A stretch of DNA of 64,000 nucleotides from an uncultured Clostridia bacterium (GCA_944383685.1 CALWQM010000015.1:121570-185569), one strand, 5' to 3'. Shown: positions 1 through 8,744, counted from the stretch's first letter. The notes: generated by a model not told the origin, from the letters alone. A program made the numbers and translations.

Positions 1-966
1 ACAACAACAAGATGTGCAGTTTGTGTTATCCAAATTTTTGAAATAACTGTCATATTCCTCGCAAATTTTGTTCACAGATGTTCCATTGAAAGTGTGAAGT
101 CCGTCACGGGACATAAAGTAAACTTTATCACCACAAACACAAATTGAATTTTCATATATTTTTGAAGAAGAAGTGTAATAATGAGTGAAAGAAAAGTCAT
201 CTTTGGTTGAATACTCGGAAATTCTTGTTATGCCATATTCTCGAAATAAATAAACATAATCGTTAAATGCCACAAGTTTGTTAAATGAGCCTCTTTGGTC
301 AAGAAACTCAATAACTGAATTGTCATCCTCCTCATACTCAATCAAATTTAAGTTAGATTGATAAATAAGTTCGTTTCTATTGGTGTTGGTGATACCAAAA
401 AACTTGTCATAATGCACAACACAAGAAAGAAGTGTTGGAACATTACTGCACACAACAGTGTTATAAGCTGACGAATAAACCATCCCCGCATCAACAAAAT
501 ACAATATGCAGTCAAAGTCTTGAAGCCTGTATGGACAAGATGAAACAAGTCCTGTCAGCTGAACATCACTTTTTGCAATTGGGAAGCCAAGTTCGTCAAT
601 AAGCGGACAGATATAAATTTTGTCATCCTGCCCAACAGCATTAAGATGATAATAAAACCTGTCATCCTCAATGTCCTTAAACCTGAACGAATCAAGGCTT
701 TTTATCTCTGTTAAATTTGCCAAACTTAAATTATAGGTGTGCAAAGTTTCAAGGTCATCTTCACTTGCTGGAACTTCAATATCCTTAAACCCCAAGCCAG
801 TTTTTAAAGCCCCATCATTTACTTGAAAATTGTGAAAATATTTACATTCATTAGGTTTTGAAATAAGGTCATCTTCATTTGAAATAACCCCATCGCCAAA
901 CACTGAAAAAGTTATGTTTTTTTCGGTTGTCTTCTTATGCTTTTTAAGGTTTTTATAAAAAATCAA
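1..966 (-). CDS. Phage head-closure/stabilisation-like protein, C-terminus cut by window edge
   Basis: An open frame runs without a stop from about 966 to the window edge, giving about 322 residues. The repeated pattern of short beta strands with aromatic and Asp/Gly turns, and the stretch YVYLFREYGITRI followed later by VYFMSRDGLHTFNG, are like the beta-propeller head-completion proteins of podovirus-type phages. Its place directly after a connector gene also fits a head-stabilisation role. The start is uncertain. A TTG at 966 lies six bases after AAGGAG and overlaps the upstream stop as TTGA; an ATG at 972 sits directly against the AAGGAG. Function is inferred from pattern and gene order. 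Confidence 0.6.
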   Translation of the reverse strand, partial: MIFYKNLKKHKKTTEKNITFSVFGDGVISNEDDLISKPNECKYFHNFQVNDGALKTGLGFKDIEVPASEDDLETLHTYNLSLANLTEIKSLDSFRFKDIEDDRFYYHLNAVGQDDKIYICPLIDELGFPIAKSDVQLTGLVSSCPYRLQDFDCILYFVDAGMVYSSAYNTVVCSNVPTLLSCVVHYDKFFGITNTNRNELIYQSNLNLIEYEEDDNSVIEFLDQRGSFNKLVAFNDYVYLFREYGITRISEYSTKDDFSFTHYYTSSSKIYENSICVCGDKVYFMSRDGLHTFNGTSVNKICEEYDSYFKNLDNTNCTSCCC

Positions 967-1526
967 AACCATCTCCTTGCTGGAAGTTTTAATTCACTGC
1001 GTTTTCTTGAAAGCACAAAAAGGCTTTCTTTAAAGCGTTCTTCCCAAATTTCCGCATCCTCGCTTAGTCCATCACAAAGAAGATATTCGCTTGCCACCCC
1101 ATAAGCATAAATGCGTGCAGACAAACCATTAAAAAACTCAACATCATCATCTAACTCCGATTTATCTGGCAAATAGGAATAAGTGATGCTTTTTGCTTTC
1201 CCAAAAATTTGAATGTAATTGGTGTATGCCTTATATTTAACATTACGATTAAAAGTCCCTTTAACAGCATAAACATTGATAATGGTTTTATCTAAATCAG
1301 CATAATTTAAAATTGAATTATCAATGTCAATTTCCTCTGTATATAAAAAAGGAAGATAGTCAGATGCTATCTCCTGATTAACAAGATTAAAGCACCTGAC
1401 AAGTGTATCCACCTTTTCTTGTTCCTTATCCGTTAAACTTACCGCTTCCGTAGAAGTTAATTTTTTCACAATTTCTTGTTCTCCAATAAATGAACATGCG
1501 AATGCAATTATTTCTTTAACTTTCAT
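963..1526 (-). CDS. Phage head-tail connector-like protein
   Basis: A 187-residue protein that resembles the connector (gp4/gp6-type) proteins placed after the capsid gene in tailed phages. Visible features are a mostly helical N-terminus, a central beta-rich part (YKAYTNYIQIFG), an AYGVASEYLL helix and a basic end LPARRWF, which I recall as typical of Clostridia prophage members. I chose the ATG at 1526 because GGAGG and GAGG precede it; the frame is open further upstream. It overlaps the preceding 106-aa gene by 11 bases and the following gene by four, so translation is probably coupled. Confidence 0.6.
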   Translation of the reverse strand: MKVKEIIAFACSFIGEQEIVKKLTSTEAVSLTDKEQEKVDTLVRCFNLVNQEIASDYLPFLYTEEIDIDNSILNYADLDKTIINVYAVKGTFNRNVKYKAYTNYIQIFGKAKSITYSYLPDKSELDDDVEFFNGLSARIYAYGVASEYLLCDGLSEDAEIWEERFKESLFVLSRKRSELKLPARRWF

Positions 1527-1836
1527 ATAGCCTCGCCTCCACGTCATTCAAAATACTTCTAGTTCGCCTTTTAACCAATCTTTCATTTTCTTCATCAAGT
1601 TCTTTAATAAGTTCATCTCTCTTAAAGCTTAATGTTTTAAGGGTTAAATCAATTGCTCTTTCGTCAAGATAAGGAAACGGTAAACTTAAACAGAAAGTAT
1701 CTTCCTTTTGTGCGTGGTTATGAAGTTCAAAGCATTTCCTGTCTAAATTGTATAAAACAAAATAGTCTTTATCTATTTCTTTAAACCTTTTAATGATATC
1801 TTGACAATCACTATATATTTCAAATGACCTTTTCAT
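1516..1836 (-). CDS. Phage-module protein of unknown function (106 aa)
   Basis: This small protein lies between the major capsid and connector genes. It has a mixed alpha/beta N-terminal half (about 1-60) with CFELHNHAQ and FCLSLPFPYLD, then a charged helix (about 65-106) likely to form a coiled coil. AAAAAGGAAAAATT precedes the ATG. Similar small proteins occupy this place in Clostridia prophage head modules; I know no assigned function. It could be a capsid accessory or connector-assembly factor, but that is only inferred from position. Confidence 0.55.
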   Translation of the reverse strand: MKRSFEIYSDCQDIIKRFKEIDKDYFVLYNLDRKCFELHNHAQKEDTFCLSLPFPYLDERAIDLTLKTLSFKRDELIKELDEENERLVKRRTRSILNDVEARLYES

Positions 1837-1851
1837 AATTTTTCCTTTTTA

Positions 1852-3033
1852 TTAAGACCCACTTGGGTCTGTTAATGTTGTTGCAATTTTTGCAAGTTTA
1901 CCTTGTCCACCAGGTCTATCACAAACAAGTTCAGCATATTTAACAAGTGTTGCAGAGTATGCAGCATAGTTTGGAACTTGTTTAAGTATTCTGCCTTGTT
2001 CATCTTCTAACCATTTCCAATCACACATTTCATAAAGAGTGAAGTCGTCAGTGTTCAAGAAATACATAACTCCTTCTGGAATAAATCTATCGCCAACAAC
2101 AGGAATTCCATTGTAAGTAATAGTTTTAAAGCCACCTTTAAGTTCTGTAACATCAATATTTCTTCTGTAAGCACCAAGATATTCTTGATAAAGACGTCTT
2201 GTTGGCTTAGAAGTTGCAATATAATTGATGTTTGAATTTGTATGGTCTTCCAAATGGTCAATAACCTTTTGTATTTCTGCATCTGAAAGGTAAACAGTTT
2301 CACTGTTCACATAAGGGTTTAACCATTTATTGTCTGCCTTTGTAAGTCCGTAAAGAGAAGTGTTAGAGAAAATTCCTTCAATACCTGTGATTTCTTTGTT
2401 TAAAGAACCTTTCAAGAAGAAGTAATCACCAGCATTCATTTTTGCTGCTGTAAAGTTGTTTTTGTCAACAACAATTTGCTTATTTGCAACATCAACATAA
2501 AGAACTTTGTAATAATAACCAGGGCAAGTTTCATATTCAATAACCATTCCTTCAATGAAGTTATTGATGCCACTTGCCATATTTAAAGTGTATTTTGCTT
2601 CAAGCATAGAGTCTAACTCGCCAAGTTTTCCTGAACCATCACCATAAAGCATTCTTCCAAGATTGAAATTGCTTGATTTAATCAAATTTTCCATTTCATC
2701 ATTAAGTAAGTTAACAAAACTATTAACATTATTAGAAGTTGCTCTCAAAGCCTTATCTGTTATTTGAATTGTCCCATAAAGGTTTTTAAGTTCTGCTGTA
2801 AATTGAGCATAATCTGTTCCTGATGGAGTTGGAAGTGCACCATCTTCATCACCTGCTCCAATACCGCCATTGATGCCAATAGGAGCAGCTTTTCTTATTT
2901 CTTTTCCATAAATGTGATTTGTTGAGTGTTTAATTTGAGCAAGAAGTGGGTCGGATGCAATATTAATTTGGTTTGCAACTAAGCCCAAATAAACATTTTT
3001 GAGTGCGTTTTCTGCACTTTGTAATGTAATCAT
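1852..3033 (-). CDS. Phage major capsid protein
   Basis: A 393-residue protein placed directly after the scaffold gene, as expected of a coat protein. The N-terminus (LQSAENALKNVYLG) is helical, followed by a Gly-rich arm around residues 50-70 (GINGGIGAGDEDGALPTPSG). The body mixes alpha and beta and contains the segment GTIQITDKALRATSNNVNSF, typical of HK97-fold coats that lie after a scaffold gene. It has no signal peptide or membrane segment. A clear AAAAAGGAGAAAAACGA site precedes the ATG. Length and position are normal and the frame is intact with no premature stop, so it is not visibly decaying. Confidence 0.8.
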   Translation of the reverse strand: MITLQSAENALKNVYLGLVANQINIASDPLLAQIKHSTNHIYGKEIRKAAPIGINGGIGAGDEDGALPTPSGTDYAQFTAELKNLYGTIQITDKALRATSNNVNSFVNLLNDEMENLIKSSNFNLGRMLYGDGSGKLGELDSMLEAKYTLNMASGINNFIEGMVIEYETCPGYYYKVLYVDVANKQIVVDKNNFTAAKMNAGDYFFLKGSLNKEITGIEGIFSNTSLYGLTKADNKWLNPYVNSETVYLSDAEIQKVIDHLEDHTNSNINYIATSKPTRRLYQEYLGAYRRNIDVTELKGGFKTITYNGIPVVGDRFIPEGVMYFLNTDDFTLYEMCDWKWLEDEQGRILKQVPNYAAYSATLVKYAELVCDRPGGQGKLAKIATTLTDPSGS

Positions 3034-3054
3034 TCGTTTTTCTCCTTTTTTCGT

Positions 3055-3708
3055 TTAGGAAAGTAAGTCAAGTAAAAACTTTTTTGCATCTTTCAAAGTT
3101 TCGGGCTTTTGAGTGGAAACTGTTGTTCCCACTCTTTTTCCCGATGAAGATATCTTAATTGGCGACTTATTTTCCGTTAGTTGATTTACATAATTTTCAA
3201 TAACCATATTTTTAAGACTCTCGTTTTTCAAAATATAGTTATTAAGGACCTTCTCATCTTGGTTTGGGTTCTTTAACTTTTCAAAAATCATTTCAGCCCA
3301 AACATAACCAAATGGGTCGTCCATTTTTTTAAGATTATCATCGCTTTGAACTTTTTCTTTAAGTTCATCACCGAAACTTTCCGCTTCCAAATTAGAAGAA
3401 AGGAACGTGTGGAATTTTTTATCAAGTTCTTCGTTTAAATTTTCTTCTTCCACCGTCTTATCTTTTTCTAATTGAGATAATCTTTGACTTTTCTTTGTGA
3501 ATTCTTTTTCCAAATTGTTATACGCATCAAGTAAGGCCTCTACACTTTTAAATTTACCAATAGTTTCGCCTTTTTCCGCTTCGCCCACTGTGCCATCATT
3601 AACAGTTTGGTTCTCACAATTTTGGGAGCCTTCTTCTTTTGGCACATCCTTGTTATTTGAAAGTGTCAAATCTTCTGGTTGTTCCCAATATTTTTCTTCT
3701 TCGTCCAT
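3055..3708 (-). CDS. Phage scaffolding protein
   Basis: A 217-residue, strongly acidic protein with low-complexity ends. The segment GKFKSVEALLDAYNNLEKEF at about 50-70, followed by a predicted coiled coil (KKSQRLSQLEKDKTVEEENL), is typical of scaffold proteins that act inside the assembling shell. The basic C-terminal tail ending LKDAKKFLLDLLS could bind the coat protein. Gene order portal, scaffold, capsid supports the call. It starts one base after the portal stop, behind AAAGGAAGG. No protease domain is visible, so it is not a scaffold-protease fusion. Confidence 0.75.
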   Translation of the reverse strand: MDEEEKYWEQPEDLTLSNNKDVPKEEGSQNCENQTVNDGTVGEAEKGETIGKFKSVEALLDAYNNLEKEFTKKSQRLSQLEKDKTVEEENLNEELDKKFHTFLSSNLEAESFGDELKEKVQSDDNLKKMDDPFGYVWAEMIFEKLKNPNQDEKVLNNYILKNESLKNMVIENYVNQLTENKSPIKISSSGKRVGTTVSTQKPETLKDAKKFLLDLLS

Positions 3709-3709
3709 A

Positions 3710-5551
3710 TTAACCTTCCTTTAATTTACTTTTGTGTGTTTCTATATGTTTCAAAAATATATTTTCAATTTCTTTTGTAACAACTTTGTCGTAGTCACCT
3801 GAAAGCATATAAGCAATATGTTCGTTGATATGTAACTCGTGGTCATCAATTTCTCTAACAGGCATGAAATTTCCTTCAATCATTTCAAGGTTTTCTTTGT
3901 CTGCTCTTTTGATTTGAAGGTCGTTTAAGTCCTTAGCATTCTCCCAAGCGCCAAAACCAATCATCTCCAAAATTTTACTTTTCATGGTTTCGGACAAATT
4001 TCCATCCTTATCATTCAAAACACCTTTTTCAAGAAGTTTATACACCATTTCTCTTTTTTGGCTTATTGTGTCATTGCTTTCAACTTCTGTGTCAAGTTGA
4101 ACATCATCGCTTGAAATGTCGCTTGATTTAAAGTAAAAAATGTCAACTTCTCCATTTTCGCCAACAATCTTTGCAATTCTTGGAATTGTGGCATATTGCT
4201 TATACAACCTAAGAATTTGCTTGCCAATGGTTTTAATGGCATTCTTTATGCTGTCGGTGGTAAAAGAAAGCCTTGTTTCGTTTTCATCCAAAAGAAGTTC
4301 AAGTGCCGTTCCACTCATAGATGCAGAAACTGATTCCATGCTTCCCATTTCTGTTGTTCCACTTATTGTTGTAAATTCTTCAAGTAGTCTTTCTTCTTCC
4401 TTCTCAAAATCTGTTGGTAAGGTTTCCGTATCCAAAAATTTAGGAGGATTTGCCCCTTGGCGGTAAACCAAAATTTTGCCTGGTGCAAGCCCTTCATCTT
4501 CCAAATTTTCAACATCAACACTGCCATCCTCAACTGTTAAAACCCCAAGGGTTAAACGATTCAAATATTCATGTTTTCTGTTTTTAACTGCATTATAAGC
4601 TCTTTGAAGTGGAATCATCCTGTCAATCAAACTCACACCCCAAAACGAGCCAACTTCATCACAGCAAACTTGTTTAACAAAAGGAAAATCTCTTTTCCCA
4701 TCAGTTCCATTGATAAATGGCAAGTCACCATCAAAAACAAGTTCCTCGCCGGCCACAACGATAAGCCTGCCATTAGGATAACTTTCAGTTGGCTTCACAT
4801 ATTTTTCAATAACAATTCCCGCATTTTGTTTGGTGGTTTCAATGACCTTTGTGCCAAAAGCATTGTAGCCAAGCCCGCCAAGATTTAATGTGTTATCAAG
4901 AGAAAAAACGTTGATGTTTTGCCCCTGAATGTCCACACCATACATCTCTTTAATTTCCTCTTTTGAATAGACCTTTGCATGAATAAGGCTTTGACAATCT
5001 TCCAAGTTTTCATTTGTTGAAGAATCTGGATAAATTTCAAAAGGTGAACAAACAGCAATATCAACATCGCCTGCCTTAATTTTTCTTCCGTCCTCTTCAA
5101 TAGCAACAATTTGTCCAATGTTGCTGTTCCAAAAAATCTTATAGAAACTTGTTCCGCAAATTTCACTCCACTTGGTTGCCTGGTTAATCTTTTGAGATAA
5201 GTTATATTTGTTTGCAACTGCATTCAAAATCTTTTTAGACACTTTCGCGGTGTATATGTCGCTTTCATCATTTGTGCATGGAACAACACTCATCTTTGGT
5301 TTAATTTTTGAAAGTTTTGCAAGGCGAATATCAATCTTTGGTGCAATATGGTTGAAAACTTCTCTCTCCTGCCAAAAATATTGCCTATCCATATCTTCCA
5401 CAAGTCCGCCAAATCCTATTGAGCAAAATTGATTACCCATATAGAAATTCATATTAAGTTGCCATTCCATGTCAAACTTTTTTCTTTCCTCAACTCTTTT
5501 TTGAAAGTCCTCTAAAACTTCCTTAACCGTTTCATTAATCTTATTTTTCAT
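3710..5551 (-). CDS. Phage portal protein, P22-like
   Basis: A 613-residue protein with features of P22/podovirus-like portals, the ring at the vertex through which DNA enters and leaves the capsid. The N-terminus is helical and charged, with the WQLNMNFYMGNQF segment at about 30-42. A middle part reads PFVKQVCCDEVGSFWGVSLI, and a conserved SMSGTALELL lies at about residue 410 before a long helical stem region. Length is normal for the family and the frame is intact. It overlaps the upstream Cys-rich gene by 11 bases. In phages of this type the large terminase normally sits close upstream; here it does not. Confidence 0.8.
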   Translation of the reverse strand: MKNKINETVKEVLEDFQKRVEERKKFDMEWQLNMNFYMGNQFCSIGFGGLVEDMDRQYFWQEREVFNHIAPKIDIRLAKLSKIKPKMSVVPCTNDESDIYTAKVSKKILNAVANKYNLSQKINQATKWSEICGTSFYKIFWNSNIGQIVAIEEDGRKIKAGDVDIAVCSPFEIYPDSSTNENLEDCQSLIHAKVYSKEEIKEMYGVDIQGQNINVFSLDNTLNLGGLGYNAFGTKVIETTKQNAGIVIEKYVKPTESYPNGRLIVVAGEELVFDGDLPFINGTDGKRDFPFVKQVCCDEVGSFWGVSLIDRMIPLQRAYNAVKNRKHEYLNRLTLGVLTVEDGSVDVENLEDEGLAPGKILVYRQGANPPKFLDTETLPTDFEKEEERLLEEFTTISGTTEMGSMESVSASMSGTALELLLDENETRLSFTTDSIKNAIKTIGKQILRLYKQYATIPRIAKIVGENGEVDIFYFKSSDISSDDVQLDTEVESNDTISQKREMVYKLLEKGVLNDKDGNLSETMKSKILEMIGFGAWENAKDLNDLQIKRADKENLEMIEGNFMPVREIDDHELHINEHIAYMLSGDYDKVVTKEIENIFLKHIETHKSKLKEG

Positions 5552-5765
5552 CTGTACTCCTTCTTTTTCTGTTTGGTTTAAAATGTGACTCTATTGCTTT
5601 TGGCACAAAAATTTTTGATAAATCTTCAAAAAGTTCGTTCATACAAGACTTGCAAAAAGCAAACTCATTTCTAAAAAATCCACGAGTGCTCACATAATAA
5701 TCTGCCAAATTTTTGCAACCATCAAAATCACATTTTACTTTGTGTTGACACTTTTCAATCTTCAC
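5541..5765 (-). CDS. Small Cys-rich, zinc-ribbon-like protein in phage module (74 aa)
   Basis: A 74-residue protein with Cys at positions 6, 11 and 16 and a later CKSC pair at about 38-41. The arrangement (KCDFDGCKNLADYYV, then FCKSCMNELF) looks like a treble-clef or zinc-ribbon knuckle. A basic tail (FKPNRKRRS) could touch nucleic acid. It overlaps both neighbours by 11 bases, so it is translated as part of the head operon, between the small-terminase-like gene and the portal. A large terminase would normally be expected here. Its function is unknown. Confidence 0.6.
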   Translation of the reverse strand: MKIEKCQHKVKCDFDGCKNLADYYVSTRGFFRNEFAFCKSCMNELFEDLSKIFVPKAIESHFKPNRKRRSTDEK

Positions 5766-6042
5766 TTTCTTCCTCCTCTTTTAAAAGTTTCAAAAGTCGC
5801 TTTCTCTCTTGTTTAAGTTCATTTATTGTCATGTGTGAAAGTTTATCATAAGAAAAAGCATCAGCATTTTCCATAAGCATTTTCACTGCACTAATATCAG
5901 GCGGATTGAATTTTTTTGTCACCTTGCGTTTACACAGTTTTGCATTGCCATCTTCGTCAAGCGAATACTCTTCAATAACTTCATCAGTGGTGAAGCCAAG
6001 TGCCCTTTTTAAAAGTGCTTTTTTTAAATCGCCTTCTTCCAC
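5755..6042 (-). CDS. Small terminase-subunit-like protein
   Basis: First gene of the phage head operon. The pattern LLKRALGFTTDEVIEEYSLDEDG, then CKRKVTKKFNPPDISAVKMLM, resembles Clostridia phage small-terminase or terminase-associated proteins, in which a K-V-T-K-K-x-x-P-P-D motif precedes a helix. The C-terminus (KQERKRLLKLLKEEEESED) is a charged helix. I place the start at the GTG at 6042, which follows AAGGAGG at five bases; an in-frame ATG at 6063 lies upstream of that site and has none of its own. At about 95 residues it is short for a terminase small subunit. The homology is a recollection of the family pattern. Confidence 0.5.
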   Translation of the reverse strand: MEEGDLKKALLKRALGFTTDEVIEEYSLDEDGNAKLCKRKVTKKFNPPDISAVKMLMENADAFSYDKLSHMTINELKQERKRLLKLLKEEEESED

Positions 6043-6172
6043 AACTCCCTCCTTTTGTTGCAACTTTCAGGCAATATTTTATTTTCAAATCATTCCTATT
6101 CTCAATGTTTTATGCCAAATTTTATTCACAAAATTCTCGCTTCAAAATATGATGTATTTGTAAGAGGCAACA

Positions 6173-6952
6173 ATGAACAATATCTTAGAATTTAAAAATG
6201 TAAAATACTTTTATCAAACAAAAAATGATGAAATATATGCTCTTGACAACATCAATTTCAGTGTTAAGGAGCAAGAATTTGTGTCTTTGGTCGGCCCAAG
6301 TGGTTGCGGAAAAACAACCATACTTTCATTGACGGCAGGGCTTTTAAAACCAAGTAGCGGACAAGTGATATTGGACGGCAGTGACAAAATTGACACAAAA
6401 AAAATAGGCTATATGTTCCAAAGAGATATGCTGTTTGACTGGCGAACTGTTTGGAAAAATATAACCTTAGGTTTGGAACTTCAAAAGCCAAAAAATTTGG
6501 ATGAAAAACTTACTTTTGCAGAAGAATTGTTAAAAAAATATAACCTTGATGGTTTTAAAAATAAAAAACCACGTTCACTAAGCGGTGGTATGCGTCAAAG
6601 AGTGGCATTAATAAGAACCCTTGTTATGGAGCCAAAATTGCTCCTTCTTGATGAACCATTTTCGGCACTAGACTTTCAAACAAGGCTGGCACTTTGCGAT
6701 GATGTTTATGAAATAATCAAAAGTGAAAAAAAGACAGCACTTCTTGTCACTCACGACATTTCGGAGGCAATTTCACTGTCCGACAAAATAGAGGTTTTAA
6801 CCTCTCGCCCCGCAAAAATAAAAGACGAACTTAATCTTTCATTAAGCGGTGCAACTCCTCTAAAAAAGCGGGAAGACAAAGCTTTTAGCGGATATTTTGA
6901 TTTAATATGGAGAGAACTTACAAATGAAGAAAACGAAGCAAAACATAGTTAA
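6173..6952 (+). CDS. ABC transporter ATP-binding protein, NitT/TauT (SsuB/TauB) type
   Basis: A 259-residue ATPase that powers import through the permease encoded next to it. Walker A is GPSGCGKTT at 41-49, the Q-loop MFQRDMLF lies near 81-88, the signature LSGGMRQR at 136-143, Walker B LLLLDEP at 156-162 and the switch His in VTHD. Overall pattern and size match the nitrate/sulfonate/taurine family, which also includes thiamine-precursor importers, so the substrate cannot be told. GAGGC precedes the ATG. The gene diverges from the phage module and overlaps the permease gene by 29 bases. Confidence 0.9.
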   Translation: MNNILEFKNVKYFYQTKNDEIYALDNINFSVKEQEFVSLVGPSGCGKTTILSLTAGLLKPSSGQVILDGSDKIDTKKIGYMFQRDMLFDWRTVWKNITLGLELQKPKNLDEKLTFAEELLKKYNLDGFKNKKPRSLSGGMRQRVALIRTLVMEPKLLLLDEPFSALDFQTRLALCDDVYEIIKSEKKTALLVTHDISEAISLSDKIEVLTSRPAKIKDELNLSLSGATPLKKREDKAFSGYFDLIWRELTNEENEAKHS

Positions 6953-7736
6953 TTTTTCGTTATCACATAAAAAATATGTAAAAAAACTTAGGCAAGATAA
7001 ATTTCTTGTGATTTTCTTTCGTATTTTTATTCTCGTTGCCTTTTTAGGACTTTGGGAACTTCTTACTTACACTGGCGCGCTTGACCCTTTCTTTTTCAGC
7101 AGTCCTTCAAGAATAGTTGCACAACTTGGCGAATTAATTAAAGCCGGAACACTTTTCCATCACACATGGGTCACGCTTTACGAAACTTTAATTGGCTTTG
7201 TTATTGCAACCGTGCTTGGATATTTAATTGCCGTCCTTTTATGGTGGAATGAAAAAGTAAGAAAGATTTTTGAACCATACATCGTTGTTTTAAACTCTTT
7301 GCCAAAAATCGCACTTGGCCCTGTCATTATTTTATGGGTAGGAGCCGGAACAAACGCAATAATTTTAATGTGTGTGCTAATCTGCATAGTCATCACAACA
7401 ATGACAATGCTTTCATCTTTTATTGCATGCGATGAAGGAAAAATTTTGCTTTTAAAAAGCATGCATGCAAACAAATTTCAAATACTTTGGAAACTTGTTT
7501 TGCCTTCATCAATGCCAGACTTTATTTCAGTTTTAAAAATCAATGTCGGCATGGCATGGGTAGGAAGCATTATGGGTGAATACCTAACAAGCAAAGCAGG
7601 CCTTGGCTACCTTATTGTCTATGGTGGGCAAATATTCAAAATTGACTTAGTTATGGCCGCCACCTTTGTCCTTTGCATTTTGGCATTTTTGATGTATTTC
7701 CTTGTCAGCCTTTTGGAAAGAAAGTATAAAAAATAG
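6924..7736 (+). CDS. ABC transporter permease, NitT/TauT (SsuC/TauC) type
   Basis: A 270-residue membrane protein with about six transmembrane segments and the inner-membrane coupling motif near LLLKSMHANKFQILWKLVLPSSMP (EAA-loop equivalent). It follows the ATPase gene with a 29-base overlap, so the two form one unit. The substrate-binding protein usually found beside such pairs is absent on both sides: the next genes are a YkvI-like protein on the other strand and the phage module. The binding protein may be encoded elsewhere. The 3' end overlaps the convergent YkvI-like gene by 90 bases. Confidence 0.88.
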   Translation: MKKTKQNIVNFSLSHKKYVKKLRQDKFLVIFFRIFILVAFLGLWELLTYTGALDPFFFSSPSRIVAQLGELIKAGTLFHHTWVTLYETLIGFVIATVLGYLIAVLLWWNEKVRKIFEPYIVVLNSLPKIALGPVIILWVGAGTNAIILMCVLICIVITTMTMLSSFIACDEGKILLLKSMHANKFQILWKLVLPSSMPDFISVLKINVGMAWVGSIMGEYLTSKAGLGYLIVYGGQIFKIDLVMAATFVLCILAFLMYFLVSLLERKYKK

Positions 7737-8669
7737 CAAAAGAAAAATAGCAAGCACAGATGCAAGTGGATACAAATTTGAAACAATTTGAGAAAACCCA
7801 AGTTCACTTATCAAAAACGGAAAAAAAACTGAAAGGCAAATTGTTGTCAAATCACTCTTAAAAAAGCCATTTAAACTCTGTTTTAAGGTGTAACACAAAG
7901 AAATAAGTGTAGTAAAACAGCCAATAAAAATGACAATATAACAAAGCACAAAGAAAAATTTATTTCCTTGACACAGGTATAAAAACGGCATGTCAGCATA
8001 AAAACTGTCTGCATGCCCCCTAAGAGCAAAATTACCAAAAGTCAAAAAGGCAAAAAGAAGCAAAGTTGAAAACAGACTTACAAGAAAAGTCTGTTTTTTT
8101 GTTAAGCCATCCCCTGCTTTACCAACAATAAACACACTTGTTGAAAAATTAAGTGCCACATAAAGTGGGCTGTAAAGCAAACCGAATGGTGGCTTTGTTT
8201 CAACAAAAAATTCTTGCTTTTGAAAACAAATAAAAATAAGGACTGATAAAAAAACAAAGGCACATGCTGGCATAAGAAAAGCAGTCACCTTTTCAAGTGC
8301 CTTCATGCCTTTCATTGTGATATAAAGTGTAAAACTTAAAAGCAACGCACAAAGTAAAATATAAACAAACGAGTTTGAAAAGGCAAACAAACTTTTTAGC
8401 CCTGCAAACATGGAAGCAGTGAAAACAATGGAAATAAAAATCATAATGACATTGATTATTTTTGAGTTTTCAAGCTTGTTTATTATTTTTTTACCTTTAA
8501 GAAGAAATAGGTAAAACAAAAGAAAAAAAAGAACGCATGCAAGAAAAATATAAAGGTAGGAAAGTCTGCCAAAACGGCTGAAAAAGACAAATATTTCCTT
8601 ACCACTGGAAAACCCCGACCCCACAATAGTGCCAAATATCAAAAAAACTATTGTCCAAACTTTTTTCAT
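7647..8669 (-). CDS. YkvI-like multi-pass membrane protein
   Basis: A 340-residue protein with about ten hydrophobic segments. The opening KKVWTIVFLIFGTIVGSGFSSGKEI, with its Gly-rich first helix (TIVGSGFSSGKE), is typical of the YkvI-like family (APC-fold-like; substrate unknown). Length fits the family. There is no ribosome binding site, but TATATT lies five bases before the ATG, so the message may be leaderless. The last 30 codons overlap the convergent permease gene and encode a hydrophilic tail. Transport function is inferred from the family only. Confidence 0.8.
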   Translation of the reverse strand: MKKVWTIVFLIFGTIVGSGFSSGKEIFVFFSRFGRLSYLYIFLACVLFFLLFYLFLLKGKKIINKLENSKIINVIMIFISIVFTASMFAGLKSLFAFSNSFVYILLCALLLSFTLYITMKGMKALEKVTAFLMPACAFVFLSVLIFICFQKQEFFVETKPPFGLLYSPLYVALNFSTSVFIVGKAGDGLTKKQTFLVSLFSTLLLFAFLTFGNFALRGHADSFYADMPFLYLCQGNKFFFVLCYIVIFIGCFTTLISLCYTLKQSLNGFFKSDLTTICLSVFFPFLISELGFSQIVSNLYPLASVLAIFLLLFFILSFQKADKEIHQKCQNAKDKGGGHN

Positions 8670-8744
8670 AGAAAAATATATGCTTTAAGCATAAAATTTT
8701 AGAAGTTTAAGAATTAAAATGTCAAAATTAATTAAAATAATTTT

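Noticed and set aside
1..6042. A CRISPR, toxin-antitoxin or defence role for the left-edge block.
   Set aside because: The genes match head-assembly functions in order and pattern, and nothing suggests a defence system.
6043..6172. A sporulation-type (sigma F or G) promoter before the phage module.
   Set aside because: A GCATA and a GGAATGATTT can be found, but with wrong spacing and mismatches, so I do not claim sporulation control.
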